Shown: positions 1 to 8,515 of the stretch, in pieces
Layout of the letters: each line of letters opens with the position of its first letter
How positions within the stretch are numbered: position 1 is the first letter of the stretch
Origin: G020354785 sp964534745
GTDB taxonomy: Bacteria > Bacteroidota > Bacteroidia > Bacteroidales > UBA10428
Direction of reading: 5' to 3'
Assembly (NCBI GenBank): GCA_964534745.1
Contig: CAZHQW010000008.1
Location: forward strand, 18,661-82,660
DNA: 64,000 nt
Made by a program: the position numbers and the translations under genes
The notes under the pieces: generated by a model
Told to the model about the DNA's origin: nothing
What the model saw: only the letters and a program-made list of their open reading frames with translations
Database searches by the model: none

Positions 1-3000
1 ACGAATCCAGAAAGGCTGTTGGACCCTCATCAACAGCTAGACCTTCAGGATCTAAGCCTGAATATTTTGTGAAAGTCAACACATTTTGAAAGCTTGCATA
101 AATTCTAAACCTGTCGATATTTATTTTTGAAGACAAGGATTCAGGAAGTGAATAACCAATCTGCAAATTTCTTAACCTTAAAAACCCTGCATTCTCGATA
201 AATCTGGTTGAAAATCTTGCGTTGTTATTTGGATCCGTTTCGATCAACCTGGGAATATTAGTGCCTGTATTTCCTTCCCTCCAATAATTCAATACTTCAG
301 GAGATTTATTTACATCTATTTCATTTCCTAAGTTGCTGGGTATAGTCAATATTCTTCTTGGTTTATTATACCGTTGAACATCGGCTACACCTTGAAAAAA
401 TGCAGAAAAATCGAATTGCCGGTAAGACAGATCCAGATTGAAGCCATAAATCAGACCGGGAATAGATTTTCCAATGTAGGTACGGTCGTTAGCCGTAATA
501 ACATGATCACCATCCAGGTCTTTGAATTTAATATCGCCAGGCGCTGTATTGGCATTTTGACGTGCATGATTTGCTATTTCTTCTTCTGTTTGAAAGATGC
601 CTTCTTCAATATAACCATAAAACGATGATAGGGGTAGTCCTTCGACTGTGCGCATGACAATTATATTATTCTGGTCAGCATGTTCAATATCAGAACCGGC
701 AAGTTGTACGGTCTCATTTCTAATCGTGGTCAGATTTCCGGAAAGAGTATATTGTAATTGACTAATACTACCCTTGTACGAAATATTTAGTTCAATCCCT
801 TTGTTATCAATACGCCCAATGTTTAGTATCGGTTCTGCAAAGCCTTGCAATAAACCAGAATGATAAGAAAGAGGTACCGGCAACAACATATCTTTTGTTT
901 TCTTAATATAGTAATCGGCACTAAGTGTTAACCGGTTCTTCCATAAGCCCATATCTAATCCTAAATTTGTTTGTTCTATAGTTTCCCATTTAACATCAGG
1001 ATTGGCAGAATCAAAGAAAGGAGTACCTCCAAAATGTGTAACCTGATCAGTGCCAAAAACATAAAAGGTCCGATTTGTATTAATCCCGCTAAAATAAGGA
1101 TAGTACTTACGTATGCCATCTTGATTACCGGTTTGGCCCCAGCCAAATCTTAGTTTTAAATCGTTAATAAGTGGGACTCCGTCAAAGAATTTTTCTCTTG
1201 AAATTTTCCAGCCTAAGGAGAAGGAAGGGAAAGTACCAAATTTATTATTTACTCCGAAGCGAGAGGAGCCGTCTCTTCGTATACTTGCCGTCAATAAATA
1301 TTTACTGTCGTATGAATAAATTACCCTTCCAAAAAAAGAAAGTAGCTTTTCTTCCCATATATCGCCATCCATGGTAATGTTTTCAGTAGCACCAGAGGGC
1401 ACAGTAATTTCCGGATTTGGAAATGATGTTCCTGAGGAAGTTAAGCCCTGAGTATGAAAACTTTCGGCAGCATGCCCTGCCATCAAAGTAATTTCGTGCT
1501 TATCAAACGTATTCTGATAGGTTAGCAAATTTTCCAGTATCCATCTTGTTGTAAATCTTCTGGACTCATTTAGCGTTGCCAGCGCATTTCCGCGGATACC
1601 CATATTTCCATCTGCTCCTAAATCGTATTGAGGCGTAAAACTTCTGCTGTTTGTCGTTACATAATCACCGCTACCACTCAATTTATATTTTAGTCCTTTT
1701 ACAATTTCCAGTTCACCATAAATATTTACTAAAATTCTGGATTGTATATCTGATTTTTCCCTTAAATTAACTTCAGCTAAAGTATTTGTTACTTCGTTTC
1801 TGCCTGTTGTTGTGAAATACGGGCCTGCGTAACCACCTAAGTTCAGACTGTCGTAGATAGGCATAAAAGGAGCATTTCTGGAGGCATTTTGAAGACTTGC
1901 GTTGTCTCCTTTAGTGGTTACATATGATACGCTTAATGATTCACCTAACTTGATAATTTTATTTATTTTATGATCGGAATTCACCCTTAGATTGATCCGC
2001 TCTAAATTTAAATTAACCACCGCACCTGCTTCCGAGCGGTATCCCATTGAAACACTATAATTGCTGTATTCGCTTGCTCCTGATATTAATAAATAGTAAT
2101 TATCCGTCTGGGCCGTACGTGTTATAAGGTCTTGCCAGTCGTTATCGATGGATGAATCTATTGTATCGGTATAAAATGACGATACTGGGATATTTGTTCC
2201 TGCAATATAAGCCGGGTTACCCGATAAGGTTCCGTTATCCAGCAAATCGGAATAAAACGAGACGAATTGCTGAGAATTCATTACATCCTGTAATTTCTGG
2301 ATTTTTGAAAAGCTTTTATAATAGGAGAAATTTACCTTGGGGTCTCCTTTTTTGCCGCGTTTCGTAGTTATAAGAATAACTCCATTTGCCCCTCTTGAAC
2401 CATATATTGCTGTTGCTGAAGCATCTTTTAGTACTTCGATTGATTCGATGTCGGCCGGATTAATACTGTTTAACGAAGCTGTATATTTCGCATTATCACT
2501 ATACTCAGCAGTTTGAGTACTTACAGGAATACCATCAATTACATAAAGAGGATCAGAGCGATTTATTGAAGAAATACCTCTGATACGCACTCTGGCTTCA
2601 TCCCCAGGTTGTCCGCTACTACTTGTAATCCATACTCCGGATGCTCTTCCCTGCAGTGCCTGGCTGACATTTGTTGCAGCGATCTTTTCAAGCTCTTCAG
2701 ATGAAACGGAAGAAATAGAACCCGTTAAATCACTTTTCTTTTGCGTTCCATAACCAATCACGACAACCTCATCCAGACTTCCAATATCAGGAACCATGCC
2801 AATAATAATGACCGTTTGATCATTCACCTGTACTTCTTCTGAATTGAATCCAATGTAACTAATGACTAAAATGGATTCATTCGATGGAACTGTAATGGAG
2901 AAATTTCCGTCAACATCCGTAATTGTTCCTTTACTTGTGCCTTTTATAGTGATATTTACACCTGGCAAAGGTTCATCCACCGAACTGTCAGTGATGGTTC

Positions 3001-3100
3001 CCGATATTTCCCTTTCCTGGGCAAAACTAACTGAAGCAACAAATATTGAATACAACAGAAGTAAATACTTTTTCCATTTAGTACATGATCTTCTCCTCAT
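1..3100 (-). CDS. SusC/RagA-type TonB-dependent outer-membrane receptor (3' end beyond left edge)
   Basis: This is an outer-membrane importer of oligosaccharides powered by TonB, and would normally work with a SusD lipoprotein. The ATG at 3100 begins a signal peptide ending near residue 28 (VSFAQ). A carboxypeptidase-D-like regulatory domain follows at about 32-105 (PLPGVNITIKGT, then DGNFSI). The SusC signature DEVVVIGYGTQKK is at about 110-122, and the plug has QALQGRASGV at about 148-156 and YVIDGIPV near 186-193. Frame checks near 2.4 kb (IYGSRGANGV), 1.2 kb (FPSFSLGW) and at the left edge (LTFTKYSGLDPE) show one intact frame. The last motif is typical of SusC C-termini, so probably only a few tens of residues are missing. 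It lies 87 bp downstream of the CBM9/T9SS gene on the same strand. A susD would be expected just beyond the left edge. Confidence 0.95.
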   Translation of the reverse strand, partial: MRRRSCTKWKKYLLLLYSIFVASVSFAQEREISGTITDSSVDEPLPGVNITIKGTSKGTITDVDGNFSITVPSNESILVISYIGFNSEEVQVNDQTVIIIGMVPDIGSLDEVVVIGYGTQKKSDLTGSISSVSSEELEKIAATNVSQALQGRASGVWITSSSGQPGDEARVRIRGISSINRSDPLYVIDGIPVSTQTAEYSDNAKYTASLNSINPADIESIEVLKDASATAIYGSRGANGVILITTKRGKKGDPKVNFSYYKSFSKIQKLQDVMNSQQFVSFYSDLLDNGTLSGNPAYIAGTNIPVSSFYTDTIDSSIDNDWQDLITRTAQTDNYYLLISGASEYSNYSVSMGYRSEAGAVVNLNLERINLRVNSDHKINKIIKLGESLSVSYVTTKGDNASLQNASRNAPFMPIYDSLNLGGYAGPYFTTTGRNEVTNTLAEVNLREKSDIQSRILVNIYGELEIVKGLKYKLSGSGDYVTTNSRSFTPQYDLGADGNMGIRGNALATLNESRRFTTRWILENLLTYQNTFDKHEITLMAGHAAESFHTQGLTSSGTSFPNPEITVPSGATENITMDGDIWEEKLLSFFGRVIYSYDSKYLLTASIRRDGSSRFGVNNKFGTFPSFSLGWKISREKFFDGVPLINDLKLRFGWGQTGNQDGIRKYYPYFSGINTNRTFYVFGTDQVTHFGGTPFFDSANPDVKWETIEQTNLGLDMGLWKNRLTLSADYYIKKTKDMLLPVPLSYHSGLLQGFAEPILNIGRIDNKGIELNISYKGSISQLQYTLSGNLTTIRNETVQLAGSDIEHADQNNIIVMRTVEGLPLSSFYGYIEEGIFQTEEEIANHARQNANTAPGDIKFKDLDGDHVITANDRTYIGKSIPGLIYGFNLDLSYRQFDFSAFFQGVADVQRYNKPRRILTIPSNLGNEIDVNKSPEVLNYWREGNTGTNIPRLIETDPNNNARFSTRFIENAGFLRLRNLQIGYSLPESLSSKINIDRFRIYASFQNVLTFTKYSGLDPEGLAVDEGPTAFLDS

Positions 3101-3187
3101 AATATATGCATTTAATTAATTTTTAATCAACAAAGAAGTTGCGAAATAGTCCGCAACTTCTTTAATTAAATTGTGACGGTGCTTCTA

Positions 3188-5467
3188 TTATTCTTTAATA
3201 AATTTTACTGCGCTTGTATTACCATCCTTCTCTATAAGTTTAAGAATATAAGCTCCGGCACTGAGTTCACTTACATTAAGAACAGTTTCCTGAGCAAATT
3301 CACCTTTTATGGTTATCAATTTTTGTCCGGTTAATGAATAAATCTCAACAAGGTGAATATTTTCAGTATTCAATAGGGTGATCTGTCCATTTGCAGGATT
3401 TGGATATGCGGTGAACTTAGTAGCGTACTTTTCAATCTTCTCAATGCCTGTTACATCACCTGCCAGCACAGCTGTTCCAAAGCCACTCGGATCATGCCAG
3501 TTCTCATTGGCCTCTGCATTCCACAGAAGGATATGTTCTCTGTGTGTTCCATCGCCATCATTGTCAAAGTTTCCATCATCCTCATCAACCTGGATATCCA
3601 TACCTATTACGCGTCCAATCTCAGGAGTAAGGCCGGTAGGTGAAAAGAGTTCTTCGATGTCAAATTCTATCTCCATCCAGTATCCACCAGCTGCAAGTCC
3701 CTGTTCCCATCCATAGACATGTCCGGTTGCTCCTCCTCCAATAAAAACTTCCGCATTAGTTTCATTATACCCGAACAAGATTTGATAATCATCGGTTCCA
3801 TATCCTGTAGACACATCGTTCTTCTTATTGGTCATATCCAGAAATACTTCAACGGCATCATCAGTATAAGTATTGGTTGAGTTGTTGATAAGTATATCAT
3901 CGGTTATTTCTGCCAGGATATACAAAGAATATTCGTTCCATGCAGTTTTAAATGTGCCGGATATGTCTGAGGGTCCGTCATATGTGGCACCTAAATCATC
4001 AAGGTCTATCACCATATTGGTCATTTCGGTTGCCGGATACTCGGCCCATATATCATCTATCTGTCCGTCTTCTACATCAAGAAAGGTAGGATCGTCGACG
4101 GTGCCAGGTAATTTAAAGATGCGCAAAGCATCAGGAGGAATCACTAATAGCTCTATAGTATATTCCTTTTTAGTTCCATTTTCAGCAGTTACTTCAACTA
4201 CAAAATCATTGGTTAGCACAGCTGCAGCTGCTGCTACGCTGCCACCCGAAGATGAAAGAACTTTTGCAGTAGCTTTATCAGATAAAGTGAGCCCTGCCAA
4301 CAGAGTACCTGCTGTCGTACCTCCAGGTACATTTTTAAGTGCGTTACCACTAATAACGCCTATTGATGTGGAGAGAATATCCTTATCATTGCTTGCGGTT
4401 TGAATTTCAGCAATAGAACCTACTCTGAAATCATCAATCCAGACATTTCCAAAATTTCCTGCAGTACCCGGCATAATATTTACCAGGAATAGCTGAATTT
4501 GCGTTGAGTCAAGTGGTACATAATCATCTGGAGGTGTATTCCATTCCCCATGCCAGAACTTACCCTGCCAATTGAAGTAATATGTATGGAAACCAGCAGA
4601 TGCCGAAATCTCATATGAAATATCTGATTTCCCATATAGACTATCAACATCCCATAAATAGATTCTAAAAATAATATTCTGGTCAGTCTTGATTTTCATG
4701 CTTGCCAGTGGATTATTGCTCATATCAAGAGGTTCCGGAAATTCAACAACAAATCCATCCCATATGTCTACTTTATTTACGGCTACTTTAAGTGAATTTC
4801 CATCAATTGAAAAAACATGGCTGCCATTTTCGTCCGGTTTATAAATATCCGTATTAACCTCATCGTAGTTGTAGTAATCGGCAAAATAAGTACCTGCTGC
4901 AGGAGCAGCTGCTTCTCCCACCTTAAAATCATCGAACCAAACTATACCAGTATAAAATTTTTGCCAACCAGGATTGAAATTCATCAGAATGGTAACTACC
5001 GTAGTAGCATCCATTGTTTCATCCAGAACACTGGAAAAATCAAATATCAAATCAACCCATTCTTCATTCCCGACAATATCATAAACAATCGCTGTTTCAT
5101 TGATATTCCCGTCCGTCTCCGTCCATAAATTAAATTGCAGGGGCACATCAGCATTTGCTTTAACCCTGACACTTACGTATGGATTTGCAGAAATATCCAG
5201 AACTGAAGGGGATTCCATAGTATAACGTATTGCGCCAAATCCCTCATTGTTATCGGCATTCTTATCCACGTCAATTTTCAAGACTTTACCAGCGGCATCA
5301 TCTACGTTAGTTAAAGTATAAATACTATCCTCGTGTTCGGGTTGCCATCTTTCACTGACCAATCCATCTTCAAAGTCTTCTGAGATGGTAGTGATAACTT
5401 GACCTTCCAGTAATAATCCTGGTATCAGAAGGAAGCTAGTTAATAAAACAGTAAATAGTTTTTTCAT
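3188..5467 (-). CDS. T9SS-exported CBM9 carbohydrate-binding protein with tandem jelly-roll domains
   Basis: A secreted glycan-binding protein of 759 residues. I chose the ATG at 5467 over a TTG three codons upstream because it directly begins a signal peptide (MKKLFTVLL). Residues about 30-190 and 195-355 look like two copies of one beta-sandwich: each ends with a WFDDFKVG or WIDDFRVG motif. A small Ala/Ser-rich sandwich follows at about 360-445. Then comes a CBM9-type domain at about 455-675, where IDDIWAEYPA at its start and DDAVEVFLDM are typical. The C-terminal 75 residues form a type A T9SS sorting domain (FTAYPNPANG at its start, GAYILKL near the end). No catalytic domain is seen, so the role is probably surface binding of polysaccharide before hydrolysis or SusC uptake. 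It precedes susC by 87 bp, probably in the same transcript. Confidence 0.88.
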   Translation of the reverse strand: MKKLFTVLLTSFLLIPGLLLEGQVITTISEDFEDGLVSERWQPEHEDSIYTLTNVDDAAGKVLKIDVDKNADNNEGFGAIRYTMESPSVLDISANPYVSVRVKANADVPLQFNLWTETDGNINETAIVYDIVGNEEWVDLIFDFSSVLDETMDATTVVTILMNFNPGWQKFYTGIVWFDDFKVGEAAAPAAGTYFADYYNYDEVNTDIYKPDENGSHVFSIDGNSLKVAVNKVDIWDGFVVEFPEPLDMSNNPLASMKIKTDQNIIFRIYLWDVDSLYGKSDISYEISASAGFHTYYFNWQGKFWHGEWNTPPDDYVPLDSTQIQLFLVNIMPGTAGNFGNVWIDDFRVGSIAEIQTASNDKDILSTSIGVISGNALKNVPGGTTAGTLLAGLTLSDKATAKVLSSSGGSVAAAAAVLTNDFVVEVTAENGTKKEYTIELLVIPPDALRIFKLPGTVDDPTFLDVEDGQIDDIWAEYPATEMTNMVIDLDDLGATYDGPSDISGTFKTAWNEYSLYILAEITDDILINNSTNTYTDDAVEVFLDMTNKKNDVSTGYGTDDYQILFGYNETNAEVFIGGGATGHVYGWEQGLAAGGYWMEIEFDIEELFSPTGLTPEIGRVIGMDIQVDEDDGNFDNDGDGTHREHILLWNAEANENWHDPSGFGTAVLAGDVTGIEKIEKYATKFTAYPNPANGQITLLNTENIHLVEIYSLTGQKLITIKGEFAQETVLNVSELSAGAYILKLIEKDGNTSAVKFIKE

Positions 5468-5523
5468 AGTTAGCAAGATTTATATTAGTAATTGAAATTA
5501 TCTTTTACAATTCTATATCTTTT

Positions 5524-5531
5524 CAAAAATA
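5524..5531 (-). promoter_or_regulatory. Candidate Bacteroidota -7 box upstream of the CBM9-susC pair
   Basis: The minus strand reads TATTTTTG, an exact match to the TAnnTTTG -7 consensus, about 57 bp upstream of the chosen CBM9 start. No convincing TTTG -33 element is visible at the usual distance, so this is tentative. The 191-bp gap between the GH78-like gene and the CBM9 gene makes a separate promoter plausible. Confidence 0.35.
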
Positions 5532-5658
5532 CTTTCAAGACTTCTTTCAGGAGGTGACTATATTCCAAAATGAGTTTGTTATATTGTAATAATCATCATC
5601 CTGGCAATAAGGGAATTTACATAAATTGTTTTTACTGGCTTTCCATGATTCTGCGGTA

Positions 5659-8502
5659 TTAATTTGCGGTTTTTACATTCAGAATCAGGTTTAGCCTGGC
5701 CAGTTTCCCTTTGGGTTCCACAACAAACGGAACATTCCCGGGCAGTTCAAGATTAAAAATTAAGTTTTCTCCCTGAATATGCCAATCTACCTTTACTAAA
5801 CCAGCCGGGTGCGGAACCGCTCCTTTGGCCCAGGTAACATTTTCTGTTTGGGGTTGAATCAACACCGTGTCGCGTGAGAATGCCTGGTTAAAACCTACTT
5901 TTACTCCTAAAATTTCGGTGGATAAAAAATAAGTAGGATGACCGCTCCAGGCATGGCTTGCTGTTCCCTGCCCATCATTATTTTCTGCACCAATATCAAA
6001 GTTCTCCCATGAGGTATCATCTCCCTGATGTATCATCCGGGACCAGAATTGCTTCATGAATCGTTCTGCCAATGCCGCTTCACCATTTTGGTATAATGCT
6101 GCAAACAGGTAAAACGCACCATAAGGTGTAGTCTTACGATTACGGCTTTCTTCTCTGATATCTATTAACTCTTCGTCAAGATAGTTAATTAACTTTTGTT
6201 TTTTTTCAACATCGTCAACAACGTTAAAAAGTAGTGGGTAGTAAGAGGAAATAGGGTAATGGTGATCAATCTTCCGGCCATTCTCATAACCATCAAAAAA
6301 TGAATGGAGTTTCTCATCCCAAAATAATTTGTTAATTACGGCTTTTAATGCCTCTGCTCTTTTTAAAAATTCCAATACATCGTCCGTGTATCCGAAATCA
6401 GTGGCTAAATCCTGCATCATTTTAAATGAGCCATATAATAATGCCTGGTAGGCAGTTAAATCGGCTGTTTTTGGAATTCTTGTCCACTCCAAAAAGACAT
6501 TCCCGGCCTGGTAATATCCATCAGAAGTAATTTTCTTTTCCAAATGATTCAGGTACGTTTTATAATTTGGATAAAGCAACTTTGCGAAAATGGAATCTCC
6601 GGTATATTTGTAGTACCAGTATAATTCAATTAAAGTTTTTAAAATGAAATCATTATGCCTGTTTTCTGAACCCGTTGTCATCTCTTCCCTATACATATCC
6701 TGAAATAGAACGAGTGATTTTTTTATCAAACGGCTTTCACCTGAAGTGGCCAGGGTAATGGCATATTCCGGTAAGGCGTCTCCCGCATACAATCCTCTTT
6801 CGCGGAAGGGAGTGTCGATGTATGAATCTTCCGAGCAAACCCGGAGAGTACGCCAGCCCAATTCCCAGATTTTGTTTAACATGGGGTCGGAACATTCAAA
6901 CCAACCGGCTTTTTCATAAGGGTAAACCTGCTCAATCACACCTAGCTGACGAATTTTCACCTTTTGGTTTTGAACCGGTACTACCTTGACTATAATATAA
7001 CGAACCCCATAAGGTTTAAAGGTGGCATATCGGTTTTGTGTTCCGTTGGTTATAAAACGGGCGCCCGAATTAATTTGCATACGTTTGTATAAATAGGGCA
7101 TTTGGTATTTATTTAAATCTTCACTCCACCCCAATTCTATTACTGTTCCTTTTGGTGCATTAACATCAATAAATAATCTGCCCAGTGTTTTATGTCCCAT
7201 ATCGAAAACATAGTACCGGGGTCCTGTGGTTACAAAATCTCTTGTCTGATAATCATTTTCCTTTAGATTATTAAAAAAGTCGGGGTGGTGCCAGACAAGT
7301 TCCCTGGCAGGATTCTCAATTCTTTTACTGTATGATTGGCTATGCCAGTTTAAGCTATCGAGGGATTTTAATAATTCTTTTTCATTAGTTTTAAATTTAT
7401 TTACCCATTCAACCGATTGTTCTTCGCTTGGTGGGGCTAAGGTTTTAAAAAAAATTGTGCCTTTTTTTTTCTTATCTGCTGCAAATTGCAATCCTGAATT
7501 TGCAGGCATAGCCACCGTAAATTCCCATGCTCCCCATATGGCCCGGTAATATACAAAGAGATAGTTCCATCCCTTTTTGAGTTTAAATATCCGATTTTCC
7601 CTTACCGGATTTGAATTACTTCTTGAACTTACATGTAAAGGCCCTTCTCCATTCAGATAATAATCGCCCCACCAGGTACCCAGTTCAATTTCCTGATCTT
7701 TTGGCGAGAAAACATAGGTATACCCCAGCATATTTTGACCTGAGTTATATTCTGTGGCTGTTTCATCAGGAGTTTTTACATAAAATGAAGATATGACTTC
7801 ATCTTTTTGTTCCTTGAATATGCCAAGGCATGAAAGGGGTGTCTTTTCGTTCTGAGTCAGGTGCGGAATTGTCCGGGGAGTTAGCTCTCCCCAATGGCCT
7901 TGATTTTTAATTGGCACAGGAGTCTGCCAACCCTGGTCATTAAAGGTGATATTCTGCCAGCCGGAAGGTTCTTTATTCAAATCCTGATTTTCTAAAGCTC
8001 CGCATGCAAATGAAAACTTAATGGTATTGGTGTCCATTGATGCTACAGGAAGCATTTTCCAATTACCGGGTGTTTCTAAATTTATCTCATTACCCGTGCT
8101 TTCAATAACTGATCCCCATGCAATGAAACCTCCAATACTTTTGGGTAATTGAAATGTTTCCATTCCATTGGCCAGCACTTCAACGGCAATTACATTTTCA
8201 CCTTCTTTAAGATAATCCTTCATTTCATAGGTATCATATTCCGGATGAGCCAGATAAAATCTGGAGGGGCCGAAATTAATATGGGTTCCGTTAACATAGA
8301 GATGATATCTGGAATCGGCAAACAGATGAATTTCAGATCCCGATGGCATTTCACTTAATTCAAAGCTATATCGGAATAACACTTTTTGCTGCCGCCCTCT
8401 ACCTTCGGTATCTTTCCATACAAATTTTGCAGGATGGTTATTTGCCATGACTTGCAATATCGCCATAGATAAGATAAAAGTGATGTGTAGTCTATTGTTC
8501 AT
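5659..8502 (-). CDS. GH78-like alpha-L-rhamnosidase, secreted
   Basis: Predicted to release terminal alpha-L-rhamnose from polysaccharide or glycoside. The start at 8502 (MNNRLHITFILSMAIL) gives a good signal peptide; an upstream TTG at 8523 would overlap the preceding gene. The N-terminal half has beta-sandwich domains (VNGTHINFGPSRFYLAHPEYDT at about residues 70-95 is typical of the GH78 N-terminal domain). The catalytic (alpha/alpha)6 barrel begins near residue 545. Its YIDTPFRERGLYAGD stretch (about 560-575) corresponds to the conserved acidic motif of GH78. The barrel also has QGTASHAWSGHPTYFL near its end, then a C-terminal beta domain. At 947 residues it is a usual length. The preceding gene ends only 13 bp upstream, so the two are co-transcribed. 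Family assignment is firm; rhamnose specificity is inferred from the family. Confidence 0.85.
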   Translation of the reverse strand: MNNRLHITFILSMAILQVMANNHPAKFVWKDTEGRGRQQKVLFRYSFELSEMPSGSEIHLFADSRYHLYVNGTHINFGPSRFYLAHPEYDTYEMKDYLKEGENVIAVEVLANGMETFQLPKSIGGFIAWGSVIESTGNEINLETPGNWKMLPVASMDTNTIKFSFACGALENQDLNKEPSGWQNITFNDQGWQTPVPIKNQGHWGELTPRTIPHLTQNEKTPLSCLGIFKEQKDEVISSFYVKTPDETATEYNSGQNMLGYTYVFSPKDQEIELGTWWGDYYLNGEGPLHVSSRSNSNPVRENRIFKLKKGWNYLFVYYRAIWGAWEFTVAMPANSGLQFAADKKKKGTIFFKTLAPPSEEQSVEWVNKFKTNEKELLKSLDSLNWHSQSYSKRIENPARELVWHHPDFFNNLKENDYQTRDFVTTGPRYYVFDMGHKTLGRLFIDVNAPKGTVIELGWSEDLNKYQMPYLYKRMQINSGARFITNGTQNRYATFKPYGVRYIIVKVVPVQNQKVKIRQLGVIEQVYPYEKAGWFECSDPMLNKIWELGWRTLRVCSEDSYIDTPFRERGLYAGDALPEYAITLATSGESRLIKKSLVLFQDMYREEMTTGSENRHNDFILKTLIELYWYYKYTGDSIFAKLLYPNYKTYLNHLEKKITSDGYYQAGNVFLEWTRIPKTADLTAYQALLYGSFKMMQDLATDFGYTDDVLEFLKRAEALKAVINKLFWDEKLHSFFDGYENGRKIDHHYPISSYYPLLFNVVDDVEKKQKLINYLDEELIDIREESRNRKTTPYGAFYLFAALYQNGEAALAERFMKQFWSRMIHQGDDTSWENFDIGAENNDGQGTASHAWSGHPTYFLSTEILGVKVGFNQAFSRDTVLIQPQTENVTWAKGAVPHPAGLVKVDWHIQGENLIFNLELPGNVPFVVEPKGKLARLNLILNVKTAN

Positions 8503-8515
8503 ATATAAAAATCTT

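Noticed and set aside
5468..5476. TTG start of the CBM9 gene
   Set aside because: An ATG three codons later starts the signal peptide directly. TTG or GTG starts at 8523, 12244 and 27256 were rejected for the same reason.
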